Shown one piece after another: positions 8,668-16,792 of a stretch of 64,000 nucleotides of DNA (position 1 is its first letter; every line of letters begins with the position of its first letter). The notes under the pieces are model-generated. The model had not been told where the DNA came from. It saw nothing but the letters and a program-made list of their open reading frames with translations, and made no database searches. The position numbers and the translations under genes were made by a program. Source of the DNA: JADGOV01 sp963814355 (GTDB taxonomy: Bacteria > Actinomycetota > Actinomycetes > JADGOV01); assembly GCA_963814355.1 (NCBI GenBank), contig CAWFCZ010000016.1, positions 248,001 through 312,000 on the forward strand, in the 5' to 3' direction.

Positions 8668-9420
8668 TCATCCCCGGACCAGCAGGATCGCAGCAACCAC
8701 GACGCCGCCGACCACGACGACGTAGCGCAGGACCGGCCCGGGGATACGCCGACCGAGGGACGCCCCGGTGAACCCGCCGGCCGTCGCCCCGGCGGCGAGC
8801 AGGCCGGCCACTGCCCAGTCCACGTGGGACACCGTGATGAAGATCACCGCCGCCACACCGTTGACCAGGGCAGCCAGCACGTTCTTGGCGGCGTTGAGCC
8901 GCTGCAGGTGGTCGGAGACGCCGAGGCTGAGGAAGGCGAGCAGCAGGACGCCCTGGGCTGCGCCGAAGTAACCGCCGTAGATGCCGGTCAGGTACACCAG
9001 CACGGGCAGTACGCCCCGGCCGGCCAGGATCGGACGGTCCGCCGAGCCGCTACGCCGGGCCAGCCGGGGCTGGGCGGCCATCAGCGCACAGGCCAGCAGG
9101 ATGAGGAAGGGCACCAGCGTCCGGAAGGTGCCCGGGGCGGCGAGCAGCAGCAATGCCCCGGTGATGCCGCCGAGCAGCGATGCGGAGCCAATCTTCAGCA
9201 GCCGGCCCCGCTGCCCGGCAAGTTCACGGCGGTAGCCGATGGCCCCGCTGACCGAGCCCGGCACCAGCCCGACGGTGTTGGAGACGTTCGCCACCAGTGG
9301 CGAGTACCCGAGCGCCAGCAACGTCGGAAAGGTCACCAGAGAGCCCGAACCGACGATCGTGTTGACCGCTCCAGCCACCGCCCCGGCACCGAGAATGGCC
9401 AGTCCTCCGAGCGGCGTCAC
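8668..9420 (-). CDS. TauE/SafE-type membrane exporter
   Basis: This 250-residue membrane protein has about eight hydrophobic helices and belongs to the TSUP (TauE/SafE) family of sulfite/organosulfonate or related anion exporters. It carries the paired family motifs (NTIVGSGSLVTFPTLLALG near the N-terminus and GIYGGYFGAAQG in the second half). GTG 9420 lies behind GGGGACAG. It is divergent from the NAD kinase gene with a 117-base gap. Substrate cannot be inferred. Confidence 0.88.
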   Translation of the reverse strand: MTPLGGLAILGAGAVAGAVNTIVGSGSLVTFPTLLALGYSPLVANVSNTVGLVPGSVSGAIGYRRELAGQRGRLLKIGSASLLGGITGALLLLAAPGTFRTLVPFLILLACALMAAQPRLARRSGSADRPILAGRGVLPVLVYLTGIYGGYFGAAQGVLLLAFLSLGVSDHLQRLNAAKNVLAALVNGVAAVIFITVSHVDWAVAGLLAAGATAGGFTGASLGRRIPGPVLRYVVVVGGVVVAAILLVRG

Positions 9421-9537
9421 ACCTGTCCCCCTACCCTGATCCCGGCGGCGCCGGAGATGTCGGCGACATGGTGCCACGGTGACGAGGTGCCATGGCAGAC
9501 AGTGCGGTGCGGACGGACCCGAGGGAGAGGACACGCG

Positions 9538-10461
9538 ATGCCACCTCCAGCCGTGTCCCACCCGGCCGCTTCGCAGCCGGCCGCCGGCAGTCCGGCCCTC
9601 ACCCACGCCCACGACGGAACCGGCGCCCAGCCGTTGCCCGCCGAGCAGCGGCCGGCTGAGCACGTGGGCCGGCACCACCCTCCGGCTTTGGCGATCGTGG
9701 CTTCGCTGACCACCAGCGCCAGGGCGGCCGCCGAGGAGATCCGGGCGGTCCATGTCTCGGTTCCGTTGGCCGAGGCCGATGTGGTCGTGGTGGTCGGCGG
9801 CGACGGCACGTTGATCGATGCCCTGCACGCCGTCCTCGCGCTGCCGGCGGACCGACCGGCTCCGGCGATCTTCGGCATGCACTGCGGCACGGTCGGCTTC
9901 CTGCTCAACGACTTCAGCGGGTCCGAGGACCTGCTGGACCGGATCGCCACCACCGAGGCGACCAGCATCCGGCCGCTGCGTATGCAGGCCTACGACGACG
10001 AGGGACGGCCCCTACCCGCGGCGCTGGCGTGCAACGAGGTGGTGCTTCGTCGGCTCGGCGAGCAGGCCGCCAAGATCCGGGTGAGTGTCGACGGTACCCA
10101 GCGGCTGGAGGAACTACGCGGGGACGGCGTGATGGTGGCCACCGAGGTGGGATCCACCGCGTACAACTACTCCGCCCATGGACCGATCCTGCCGGTCGGC
10201 GCGGGGCTGCTGGCCCTCACGCCGATCTGCGCGATGCGCCCCCGCCGCTGGCCGGGCGCGCTACTACCCCACCGGGCCGTGGTCCGCTTCGATGTTCTCG
10301 AGGCCGAGAAGCGACCGGTCACCGCCAGCGCCGACCAGCGCGGCATGACGACGGTGAGCGCGGTCGAGGTGTCCGAGGCGACGGAGCGTACGCTGCGCCT
10401 GCTGTTCGACCCACGGCGACCGCTGGACGAACGGGTCACCCAGGAGCAGTTCCACCGCTGA
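9538..10461 (+). CDS. NAD kinase, resembling the alphaproteobacterial type
   Basis: This 307-residue protein should phosphorylate NAD to NADP. GGDG at 87-90 is the diacylglycerol-kinase/NAD-kinase nucleotide motif. N166-E167 in ALACNEVVLRR is the conserved NE pair, and GSTAYNYSAHGPILP supplies the ribose-binding loop. The segments IFGMHCGTVGFLLND, EQAAKIRVSVDG and PRRWPGALLP match, from memory, the rhizobial/alphaproteobacterial subfamily better than the usual actinobacterial PpnK. A His/Pro/Ala-rich tail of ~45 residues precedes the fold; ATG 9538 has a strong GAGGGAGAGG but a later start is possible. It probably is a second NAD kinase in the genome. Confidence 0.8.
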   Translation: MPPPAVSHPAASQPAAGSPALTHAHDGTGAQPLPAEQRPAEHVGRHHPPALAIVASLTTSARAAAEEIRAVHVSVPLAEADVVVVVGGDGTLIDALHAVLALPADRPAPAIFGMHCGTVGFLLNDFSGSEDLLDRIATTEATSIRPLRMQAYDDEGRPLPAALACNEVVLRRLGEQAAKIRVSVDGTQRLEELRGDGVMVATEVGSTAYNYSAHGPILPVGAGLLALTPICAMRPRRWPGALLPHRAVVRFDVLEAEKRPVTASADQRGMTTVSAVEVSEATERTLRLLFDPRRPLDERVTQEQFHR

Positions 10462-10559
10462 GGGCGGGCTCCTCCAGTGCCACCCGGTGGGCAAAGTCAC
10501 CGCACGATTCCGGAATGTGAGCCCGGTTCGGACTGTCACCCCTATCGGGAGGTACGTGC

Positions 10560-11292
10560 ATGCCAACAGAATCCGGCCGCGACTGGCCCCTGGGAGAACG
10601 ACACCCAACCGCTGTCGCCGCCCCTGCGGGACACCCTTGAGCTGCCTGCGGTGCCGGACAACGTGGCGCCCGAACCCGCGGCGGCTCCGGCGGCACCACC
10701 CCCGGTACGCGATTCGGCGCCGGCGGCTCGCCCGCGGTGGCGCGCCAGGGTCAACGTCAACCGGCGGCTGGCCGGGGTCGGGCTGCTCGTCACGGTCGCG
10801 GTCGCCGTCACCGCCATCGGCGTGACGCGCAACGGAGGGCCGCTCGGACGCGGTGGCTCCGGTGCCGGTTCCGCGCCGGCCATCCGCGCCGTGTCCAGCG
10901 TCGATCCCTCCGGCGGCAGCGGCTGGCGGCGCTCCGGCGCCAACCCGGCGACGGCAGTGTGGCGTACCCAGCACTACGCCAGTGCTGAGTTCGGTGGGTT
11001 GAAGCCCGGGGTCGGGCTGTTGATCGACCTGGGCACGCCGCGGGGGGTGACCTCGGTCCGGACGACGGTGGAGGTGCCGGGCACGACAGTCGAACTGCGG
11101 GCCGCCGACTCGACGGCCGGCGCCGGGCAGCGCTCCCGGCTGCTCGACACGGCGACCGGGGCGAGCGGTGTCACCAAGCTGTCGGCCAAGAACGGCGGAG
11201 CGCACCGGTACTGGCTGGTGTGGGTTCCCCGGCTCGGTCGGGACGCCGGCGGCTACTCCGCCGTGCTCCGCGGGTTGACAGTCCGCGGCTGA
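10560..11292 (+). pseudogene. Membrane-anchored protein with discoidin-like C-domain; apparent +1 frameshift near its start
   Basis: The best start is ATG 10560, with GGGAGG seven bases upstream, but that frame stops after about 25 codons. Skipping one C of the CCCC run at 10587-10590 joins it to the long frame that continues to 11292, giving MPTESGRDWP-WENDTQPL. The resulting ~243-residue protein has a Pro/Ala-rich cytoplasmic part, one transmembrane helix (~residues 70-90), and an extracellular galactose-binding-like domain. That domain resembles the C-terminal one of actinobacterial MurJ/kinase proteins (YASAEFGGLKPGVGLLIDLG). Without the frameshift, translation could begin only at GTG 10651. 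It may be a mutation, a sequencing error or true frameshifting. Its end overlaps the convergent cytochrome b gene by 40 bases. Confidence 0.6.
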
Positions 11293-11936
11293 GCGCCCAG
11301 GCCGGTCGGGGCGGGGTCCGGTTGCTGCGCCGCCCAGGCGCCGTGCTCGCGCCGCGCCCAGGACCGGGGCACCCGCCCGGTACGCATCCCGGCCCGGGCG
11401 ATCGGATCGCGGCTGGCGAACCACAGGTGACCGATGACGACGGCGGCCACCGCGTACGCCAGCCAGTCGTGCACCAGGGTGGCACCGGTCCGCAGCGACA
11501 GCGGCCAGCCCGATCCGTACCGCATGAGCAGGCCGGTATCGAGCATCACCAGGATGGCGCCGGCGGTGAAGCTGGCGTTGAGCTTCTGCCCGGCGTTGAA
11601 CTTGCCCACCGGGATGTGGCCCTCGCGCCGCCGCCGGTCCCCCAGCCAGGCCCAATCCTCGGGCCGGAAGCGGTTCAGCCGCCGCAGGTCCGCCCGGAAA
11701 GCGCCGGAGGCCAGCCCGAGCAGGATGGGCACCGGCAGCGCGATGCCGGCGTAGACGTGCACCGTACGGATCACCGCCCGCCGCCCGACCAGCACCGACA
11801 GCGGGCCGATGTAGAGCACCGCGGCGGTCAGCAGGCACGCGCCCAGCAGCAGGCCCACCGAGCGGTGCACCCAGCGCTCGGCACGGCTGAAGCGCGCCAG
11901 CGTCTCGCCGCCGGCCGGCCCGGTATCGGATCTCAT
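11253..11936 (-). CDS. Membrane cytochrome b subunit partnered with the molybdoenzyme
   Basis: This 227-residue protein has four to five hydrophobic helices and several histidines suited to b-type haem ligation (ERWVHRSVG, VHVYAGIALP, LVHDWLAYAV, GHLWFASRD). It belongs to the cytochrome b561/formate-dehydrogenase-gamma-like group. It would pass quinol electrons to the adjacent periplasmic or extracytoplasmic molybdenum protein, as MsrQ does for MsrP. ATG 11936 overlaps the stop of the molybdoenzyme gene by four bases. The C-terminal ~35 residues are hydrophilic and overlap the convergent gene. Confidence 0.8.
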   Translation of the reverse strand: MRSDTGPAGGETLARFSRAERWVHRSVGLLLGACLLTAAVLYIGPLSVLVGRRAVIRTVHVYAGIALPVPILLGLASGAFRADLRRLNRFRPEDWAWLGDRRRREGHIPVGKFNAGQKLNASFTAGAILVMLDTGLLMRYGSGWPLSLRTGATLVHDWLAYAVAAVVIGHLWFASRDPIARAGMRTGRVPRSWARREHGAWAAQQPDPAPTGLGAQPRTVNPRSTAE

Positions 11937-12667
11937 GTGATGGGGGCGTCGCGCTGGCCGTTGGACCGGCCGACCCAGGCGTCGACGTCGTACCCGCGCC
12001 GCTCCCAGTACCCGGCACGCACCGTGTCGGTCAGCTCGATCCCGCCCAGCCACTTCAGCGACTTGTACCCGTACATCGGCGCCACGTAGAGCCGGACCGG
12101 ACCGCCGTGTTCCCGGGTGACCGGGGCACCGAGCATCCTGGTCGCGACCAGCACGTCGCGCCGCCGGGCCTGCTCCAGGGTGAGGCTCTCGGTGTAGGTG
12201 CCGTCGAAGGAGGTGAAACGCACCGCCCGGGCGCTGGGACGCACGCCGACGACCTCCAGCAGGTCGACCAGCGCGACCCCGGACCAGGCCACCTTCGGTA
12301 CCCGCCAGCCGGTCACGCACTGGAAGTCGCGGGTCAGGCTGGTCTGCGGCAGGCGGTGGAGATCATCCAGACTCAGGGTTACCGGCCGGTCGACGAGCCC
12401 GCTGACCTGCAGCCGGTACGTCGTCGCGGTGCGCTGCGGGACGCTGGAGGTCACCGAGTAGTACCGAAACCCGCCGCCCGCCGGCAGGAACTGGGTCAAC
12501 CCGGTCGGGTCCCGGTTCTGCAACGGAGCCACCAGCCGCTGCTCGACGTCCGCCACCCGCCGACCGGTCAGCACGCCGATCGCACCCAGGCCGAGCATGC
12601 CCAGGATGACCCGCCGCCCGACCGGCCGGCCGTCCTCCGCCGGTGCCCGCCCCGTCGCTCCCGCCAT
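11933..12667 (-). CDS. Sulfite-oxidase-fold molybdopterin oxidoreductase (MsrP/YedY-like)
   Basis: This 244-residue enzyme has the oxidoreductase molybdopterin-binding fold. Cys117 in the DFQCVTGW motif is the conserved molybdenum ligand, and YVAPMYGYKSLKW near the end is typical of the family. The N-terminus has paired arginines followed by a hydrophobic stretch (GRRVILGMLGLGAIGVL), a Tat-like export signal or membrane anchor. By analogy with MsrP it may reduce oxidised methionines or another S-/N-oxide outside the membrane, but the physiological substrate is inferred only. It is coupled to the cytochrome b gene downstream. Confidence 0.85.
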   Translation of the reverse strand: MAGATGRAPAEDGRPVGRRVILGMLGLGAIGVLTGRRVADVEQRLVAPLQNRDPTGLTQFLPAGGGFRYYSVTSSVPQRTATTYRLQVSGLVDRPVTLSLDDLHRLPQTSLTRDFQCVTGWRVPKVAWSGVALVDLLEVVGVRPSARAVRFTSFDGTYTESLTLEQARRRDVLVATRMLGAPVTREHGGPVRLYVAPMYGYKSLKWLGGIELTDTVRAGYWERRGYDVDAWVGRSNGQRDAPIT

Positions 12668-12761
12668 CAGTCCATGGTGCGCCCGGTACCCGCCGGCCGC
12701 TCCCGATCGCGCGGCGCGGGAATGTGGAGCGGAGCCCGCGGCAGCGGTTAGCGTGGTGCCG

Positions 12762-13097
12762 GTGAGTCCCGAGGAGGCACTGGCCGTTGCCGCGAGCGGA
12801 GTGCGCCGCGACCTGGAGCGCACCGGGCGGTGCCGCCGCCGGGCCCTCCGTGCCCTGGAGGAATCGTTGGCGCACCGCCAGTGGTGGGTCAGCGCCTGGC
12901 CGGAGGGCGCCGACCACCTGCCCGGACTCGTCGCCCAAGACGTCCAGGAAGCCGTTCAGGCCCAACTCGACGCACACTGGCCGCCCTGCCCGGAGCACCG
13001 GGATCATGCCTTATTCGTCGAGCCGGATCTGGGTCCGGACGCGTTCTGGGTCTGTCATCGCACCGGTTTGCCGGTGGCCACGATCGGCGGGCTCTAG
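12762..13097 (+). CDS. Conserved hypothetical protein, ~111 aa
   Basis: A soluble 111-residue protein with Arg-rich N-terminal helices and a distinctive second half containing WWVSAWPEGADHLPGLVAQDVQ, then CPEH...HALFVEPDLGPDAFWVC. The Cys and His residues could bind a metal. I do not recognise a named family. GTG 12762 was chosen; in-frame GTGs at 12753 and 12756 are alternatives. It lies 65 bases before the alanine-dehydrogenase-like gene on the same strand and may share its transcript. Confidence 0.6.
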   Translation: MSPEEALAVAASGVRRDLERTGRCRRRALRALEESLAHRQWWVSAWPEGADHLPGLVAQDVQEAVQAQLDAHWPPCPEHRDHALFVEPDLGPDAFWVCHRTGLPVATIGGL

Positions 13098-13120
13098 CAC
13101 CGGAGGAAGCTGGCGCCGCC

Positions 13121-13160
13121 GGGCTCCTGATAGGGATAACCGACCAGCGACAAGGAGCCC
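13121..13160 (+). promoter_or_regulatory. Hairpin that sequesters the ribosome binding site of the downstream gene
   Basis: GGGCTCCT (13121-13128) is perfectly complementary to AGGAGCCC (13153-13160), which contains the AAGGAG ribosome binding site of the gene starting at 13163. The 24-base loop leaves the stem stable enough to block initiation. An upstream GGAGGA (13102-13107) could pair with the same CTCC and free the site, so a switch is conceivable. Confidence 0.5.
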
Positions 13161-13162
13161 GC

Positions 13163-14305
13163 ATGCCCCAGCTCAGTCTCGGAATCCTCGGTACGTCCCG
13201 CAAGCCGGCCGAGCGTCGGCTGCCGCTGCATCCCCGGCACGTCGACCGGGTGCCGGACGAGGTGCGTCCCGCCGTCTTCCTGGAACGTGGGTACGGGCAG
13301 CGGTTCGGCGTAGGTGACGGTGAGCTGGCGCCGCTGGTCGGCGGGCTGCGCAGCCGCGAGGATTTGATCGCCGAGTGCGACGTCATCCTGCTGCCGAAAC
13401 CGGTGCACGCCGACGTCGCCGAGTTGCGACCCGGCCAGGTGCTCTGGGGCTGGCCGCACTGCGTGCAGGACGCGGAACTCACCCAGCTCGGGATCGACCG
13501 GAAGCTGACCATGATTGCCTGGGAGGCGATGAACTACTGGACCCCGGACGGCGGCTTCGACCTGCACGTCTTCCACAAGAACAACGAACTCGCCGGGTAC
13601 TGCTCGGTGCTGCACGCGTTCGCCCTGCGGGGAATCACCGGGGCGTACGGGCGGCGACTGCGGGCGATAGTGATCAGCTTCGGCGCCACCGGGCGGGGAG
13701 CAGTGATCGCCTTGGAGGCGATGGGCGTCCCTGACGTCACCGTCATCACGCTGCGCGACGTCCATGCCGTCGCGGCACCGTTCCCGTCGGTGACCATGGG
13801 TCAGTTCGAGCGGGTGGACGACGAGCGGCGGCATCAGGTGCTAACCGGCCGTGGCCCGCTGCCTTTGGCGCAGTTCCTGGCCGGGTTCGACATTGTGGTC
13901 AACTGCGTCCGGCAGGACCCCGAGGCGCCGATGATGTTCCTCACCACCGGCGAGGTGGCCGCCTTCCGTCCGGGCAGCCTGCTGGTCGACGTCTCCTGCG
14001 ACGAGGGCATGGGCTTCGACTTCGCCCGCCCGACCTCGTTCGCGGATCCCACGTTCTGGGTCGAGGACGTGACGTACTACGGGGTCGACCACAGCCCCTC
14101 CTACCTGTGGAACTCCGCGACCTGGGAGATCAGCGAGGCGCTGCTCCCCTTCCTGGCGCCGATGCTGGCGGGGCCGGAGTCCTGGGAGGACAACGCCACG
14201 TTGCGGCACGCGATCGAGATCCGCGACGGCGTGGTCCGCAACCCGGGCATTCTGTCGTTTCAGGGTCGGGCCGCGCAGTACCCGCACCGGCGGGCCGAGG
14301 GCTAG
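13163..14305 (+). CDS. Alanine dehydrogenase/PNT-family enzyme, N5-(carboxyethyl)ornithine-synthase-like
   Basis: This 380-residue protein has the two-domain fold of alanine dehydrogenase and NAD(P) transhydrogenase alpha. An N-terminal substrate domain has the early Arg/Lys residues. A Rossmann domain begins near residue 165 (RAIVISFGATGRGAVIALEAMG). The stretch WEAMNYWT...HVFHKNNELAGYCSVLHA resembles N5-(carboxyethyl)ornithine synthase, which reductively condenses pyruvate with ornithine, more than ordinary alanine dehydrogenase. Saccharopine/lysine-type oxidoreductase activity is an alternative. AAGGAG lies five bases before ATG 13163 but is buried in a predicted hairpin. No opine-related neighbours are visible. 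Confidence 0.75.
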   Translation: MPQLSLGILGTSRKPAERRLPLHPRHVDRVPDEVRPAVFLERGYGQRFGVGDGELAPLVGGLRSREDLIAECDVILLPKPVHADVAELRPGQVLWGWPHCVQDAELTQLGIDRKLTMIAWEAMNYWTPDGGFDLHVFHKNNELAGYCSVLHAFALRGITGAYGRRLRAIVISFGATGRGAVIALEAMGVPDVTVITLRDVHAVAAPFPSVTMGQFERVDDERRHQVLTGRGPLPLAQFLAGFDIVVNCVRQDPEAPMMFLTTGEVAAFRPGSLLVDVSCDEGMGFDFARPTSFADPTFWVEDVTYYGVDHSPSYLWNSATWEISEALLPFLAPMLAGPESWEDNATLRHAIEIRDGVVRNPGILSFQGRAAQYPHRRAEG

Positions 14306-14430
14306 GTCCGACAGTCGAGGCCCGAGAGTTGGAGCCCAGCGCCGGAAGCAGCCGGGGCCTGCGCAGGTTGGCCTATCAGACGCCGACGACAGGAGCTACC
14401 GATAGCCGTTCGAGCCAGGTGGAGGAAACC

Positions 14431-14499
14431 GTGAAGACCAAGGCCGAGTACATCCGCGACCACGTGGCCTTCCGGCACTGTGTCGAGGTGGCCGGCTGA
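14431..14499 (+). CDS. Short leader peptide, 22 aa, upstream of the SGNH hydrolase
   Basis: GTG 14431 has a near-ideal GGAGGAAACC before it and opens a 22-codon frame rich in charged residues (KTKAEYIRDHVAFRHC). Its stop TGA at 14497-14499 overlaps CTG 14496, the only available start for the following hydrolase, in a CTGA arrangement like the common ATGA couplings. Its likely role is to deliver ribosomes to the hydrolase start. Confidence 0.5.
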   Translation: MKTKAEYIRDHVAFRHCVEVAG

Positions 14500-15323
14500 C
14501 CGCCACCCCGTCCGGGCCGGAGCTCGGGTACCCGAGCTTCGCCGCCCTGGGGGACAGCTTCACCGAGGGCCTCGACGACCCGGACCCGCACGGCGGTGGG
14601 TATCGCGGCTGGGCGGACCGGGTGGCTGAGCGACTCGCGGCGGTGGGCGGTCCCGACTTCCGGTACGCCAACCTGGCGGTCCGTGGCCGGCGGCTGCCCC
14701 AGATCGTCGCCGAGCAGGTGCCGGCGGCCGTGACGCTGCGCCCGGCACTGGTCACCCTGGCCGGCGGCACCAACGACGCGCTGCGCCGGCACTTCGACCC
14801 GGCCGGGCTGGCGAACGTGCTGCGCTCGGCGGTCGATGCGCTCTCCGAAGCCGGATCGCGGGTGGTGCTGTTCACCGGTACCGATCCGACCCGTCGGCTG
14901 CCGGCCACCCGCCGGCTGATACCCCGGGTGGCGGCCCTCAACGAGGCGGCTCGCGCCGCCGCGGCGGAGTTCGGGTGCCTGCTGGTCGACCTCTGGCCGG
15001 CGGCGGAGATCTTCGACTCCGCGGTGATGTGGAGCGAAGATCGGCTACACCTCAGCAGCGAGGGGCACCGTCGGGTCGCCGGCGCGGTACTGGAGACCCT
15101 CGGGGTGCCCAGCGGCTACGACTGGCGGGCTTCGCCCGTACCGACCGCCCCGCTGTCCTGGCGAGGCGCCCGTACCTCCGACCTGCGCTGGCTGCGGTCC
15201 TACCTCGGCCCCTGGCTGCACCGCCGGGTCACGGGCCGGTCATCCGGGGACGCCATGGAACCCAAGCGCCCGTCTCTGCAGCCGTACCGCGCCGGGCCTA
15301 GCGAGGCCAGCACCGGCTGCTAG
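14496..15323 (+). CDS. SGNH/GDSL hydrolase with probable CTG start
   Basis: This 275-residue esterase/lipase-like protein has block I GDSFTEG (Ser21 nucleophile), block II Gly in YANLAVRG, block III AGGTNDAL, and block V DRLHLSSEGH (Asp/His), so the full SGNH catalytic set is present. No signal peptide is evident, suggesting a cytoplasmic esterase. The frame upstream of GDSF has no ATG or GTG; CTG 14496 gives a family-typical N-terminus (TATPSGPELGYPSFAALGDS) and overlaps the leader-peptide stop. A start at GTG 14622 would delete the nucleophile and is rejected. The last four bases overlap the convergent VapC remnant. Confidence 0.8.
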   Translation: MTATPSGPELGYPSFAALGDSFTEGLDDPDPHGGGYRGWADRVAERLAAVGGPDFRYANLAVRGRRLPQIVAEQVPAAVTLRPALVTLAGGTNDALRRHFDPAGLANVLRSAVDALSEAGSRVVLFTGTDPTRRLPATRRLIPRVAALNEAARAAAAEFGCLLVDLWPAAEIFDSAVMWSEDRLHLSSEGHRRVAGAVLETLGVPSGYDWRASPVPTAPLSWRGARTSDLRWLRSYLGPWLHRRVTGRSSGDAMEPKRPSLQPYRAGPSEASTGC

Positions 15324-15667
15324 ATCCGCAGGGTGAGGAGTCCCGGGATGTCGTCGTAGTCGGCGTCCTGCGCGAGGAGCGGAATGGCGTGCGCGATGGC
15401 GGTCGCCGCTATCCACGAGTCGTTGAGCGGCATGCACCTGCCCACGTCGCGAAGCGCGACCCGAAGCGTCGCCCAGGCGGCCGCGACCGACCTGTCGATC
15501 GGGATGGGTTCGAGGACGTCGGCTCGGGTGAGGGTCTCCAGCCGGCGTGCCCGCGTGGTGGTGTCTCCGGCGGCCAAGACCCCCAGGCGCAGTTCGGCGA
15601 TGGTGACGACGGAGACCGCGATTCGCTCGGGTGGAGTATCGACCGATCGGTGGATAGCGGCGTGCAC
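15320..15667 (-). pseudogene. VapC-type PIN-domain toxin lacking its N-terminus
   Basis: The ~115-residue frame matches the last four fifths of a VapC/PIN ribonuclease. It contains SVVTIAELRLGV with the second acidic residue, the RDVGRCMPLNDSWIAATA region with the third, and the late QDADYDDI. The first strand with the invariant LDTS/LDTN aspartate is absent. Upstream codons (toward 15736) do not restore it, and no antitoxin gene precedes it. GTG 15667 is the earliest plausible start. It is probably a dead remnant left when DNA upstream of it was replaced. Confidence 0.7.
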
Positions 15668-15736
15668 CCCTCGGATCGCTGATCTGAGCCGACAGGTCGA
15701 CGCGCCGGCAGTGGAGTCACGGCCAGGCTCGAAGCC

Positions 15737-16675
15737 ATGGACGTCATTGAGGTCGAGCACCTGGCCAAGCGGTACGGCGCCGTGGAGGCGGTCCGGGATG
15801 TCTCCCTCACGGTGGGCGATGGGGAGATCTTCGGGATCCTGGGTCCGAACGGCGCCGGCAAGACCACGACGGTGGAATGCCTGGAAGGTCTGCGGCAGGC
15901 CGACTCCGGACGGGTCCGGGTCCTCGGCCTGGACCCGGTACGGGACCGCGTCGACGTGCGGCAGGTGCTCGGCGTGCAGCTGCAGGACGCGGCCCTTCCG
16001 GAGAAGCTCACCGTCGCCGAGGCGATCGAGCTGTACTCGTCGTTCTACCCAAACCCCGCCGACGGTGAGCGGCTGCTCGACGTGCTCGGGCTGAGCGACT
16101 CCCGGCGGACCCGCTACCGCAAGTTGTCCGGCGGTCAGCGGCAGCGGCTGTCGATCGCACTCGCGCTGGTGGGCCGGCCGCGGGTAGCGGTCCTGGACGA
16201 GCTGACCACCGGGCTGGACCCGCAGGCCCGCCGCGACACCTGGGCCCTGATCGAGGACATCCGCGCGTCCGGCGTGACGATCCTGCTGGTCACCCACTTC
16301 ATGGACGAGGCCGAACGGCTCTGTGACCGGGTGGCGGTGATCGACGCCGGCCGGATCGTCGCCCTCGACACCCCGGCCCGGCTGGCCGAGCGGACCGATG
16401 CCGGCACCCGGTTGCGGTTCCGGCCGTCGAGTTCGGTGGACGTTTCCGAACTGCGCCGACTCCCGGAGGTCGGCGACGTGACCAGCGCGGGTGAAACGCT
16501 GATCGTGACCGGCTCCGGGGATCTGCTGGGCGCCGTCGTCGGCGCGCTCACCCGGGCTGGCGTCGTCGCCGAGCACCTGCGGGTCGACCGGAGCGGCCTG
16601 GAGGACGCCTTCGTGGCCCTGGTCGGCCGCGCCCCGGAACCGGCGCGGACCTTCGACCGGGTCCCGATCTCCTGA
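15737..16675 (+). CDS. ABC transporter ATP-binding protein (drug/lipid export type)
   Basis: This 312-residue ATPase has Walker A GPNGAGKT at 36-43, signature LSGGQ at 130-134, Walker B ending in LDE at 153-155 and a downstream VTHFMDEAE switch His. The ~90-residue C-terminal extension is typical of DrrA/NatA-type exporters. It pairs with the permease gene 57 bases downstream and with a histidine kinase and response regulator further on. This arrangement is typical of envelope-stress or antibiotic-export systems whose kinase reads transporter substrate or flux. Confidence 0.92.
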   Translation: MDVIEVEHLAKRYGAVEAVRDVSLTVGDGEIFGILGPNGAGKTTTVECLEGLRQADSGRVRVLGLDPVRDRVDVRQVLGVQLQDAALPEKLTVAEAIELYSSFYPNPADGERLLDVLGLSDSRRTRYRKLSGGQRQRLSIALALVGRPRVAVLDELTTGLDPQARRDTWALIEDIRASGVTILLVTHFMDEAERLCDRVAVIDAGRIVALDTPARLAERTDAGTRLRFRPSSSVDVSELRRLPEVGDVTSAGETLIVTGSGDLLGAVVGALTRAGVVAEHLRVDRSGLEDAFVALVGRAPEPARTFDRVPIS

Positions 16676-16732
16676 TCCGGCTCGCCGAAGGCCTCCGAGT
16701 CCCGATACAACCGCTTCCCGAAAGGAACCGCG

Positions 16733-16792
16733 ATGTCCGTCCGCATGCCCGTCCGGATGCCCGTCCGGATGCCCGTCCGGATGCCCGTCCCT
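16733..16792 (+). repeat. Five tandem 12-bp units at the start of the ABC permease gene
   Basis: The permease begins with ATGTCCGTCCGC, three exact ATGCCCGTCCGG units and ATGCCCGTCCCT, encoding MSVR-(MPVR)3-MPVP. Every unit contains an in-frame ATG. Copy-number slippage would keep the frame but change the N-terminal length and the number of candidate starts. Confidence 0.95.

Noticed and set aside
14622..15323. SGNH hydrolase starting at GTG 14622
   Set aside because: This start would remove the GDSF nucleophile block that is clearly encoded upstream in the same frame.
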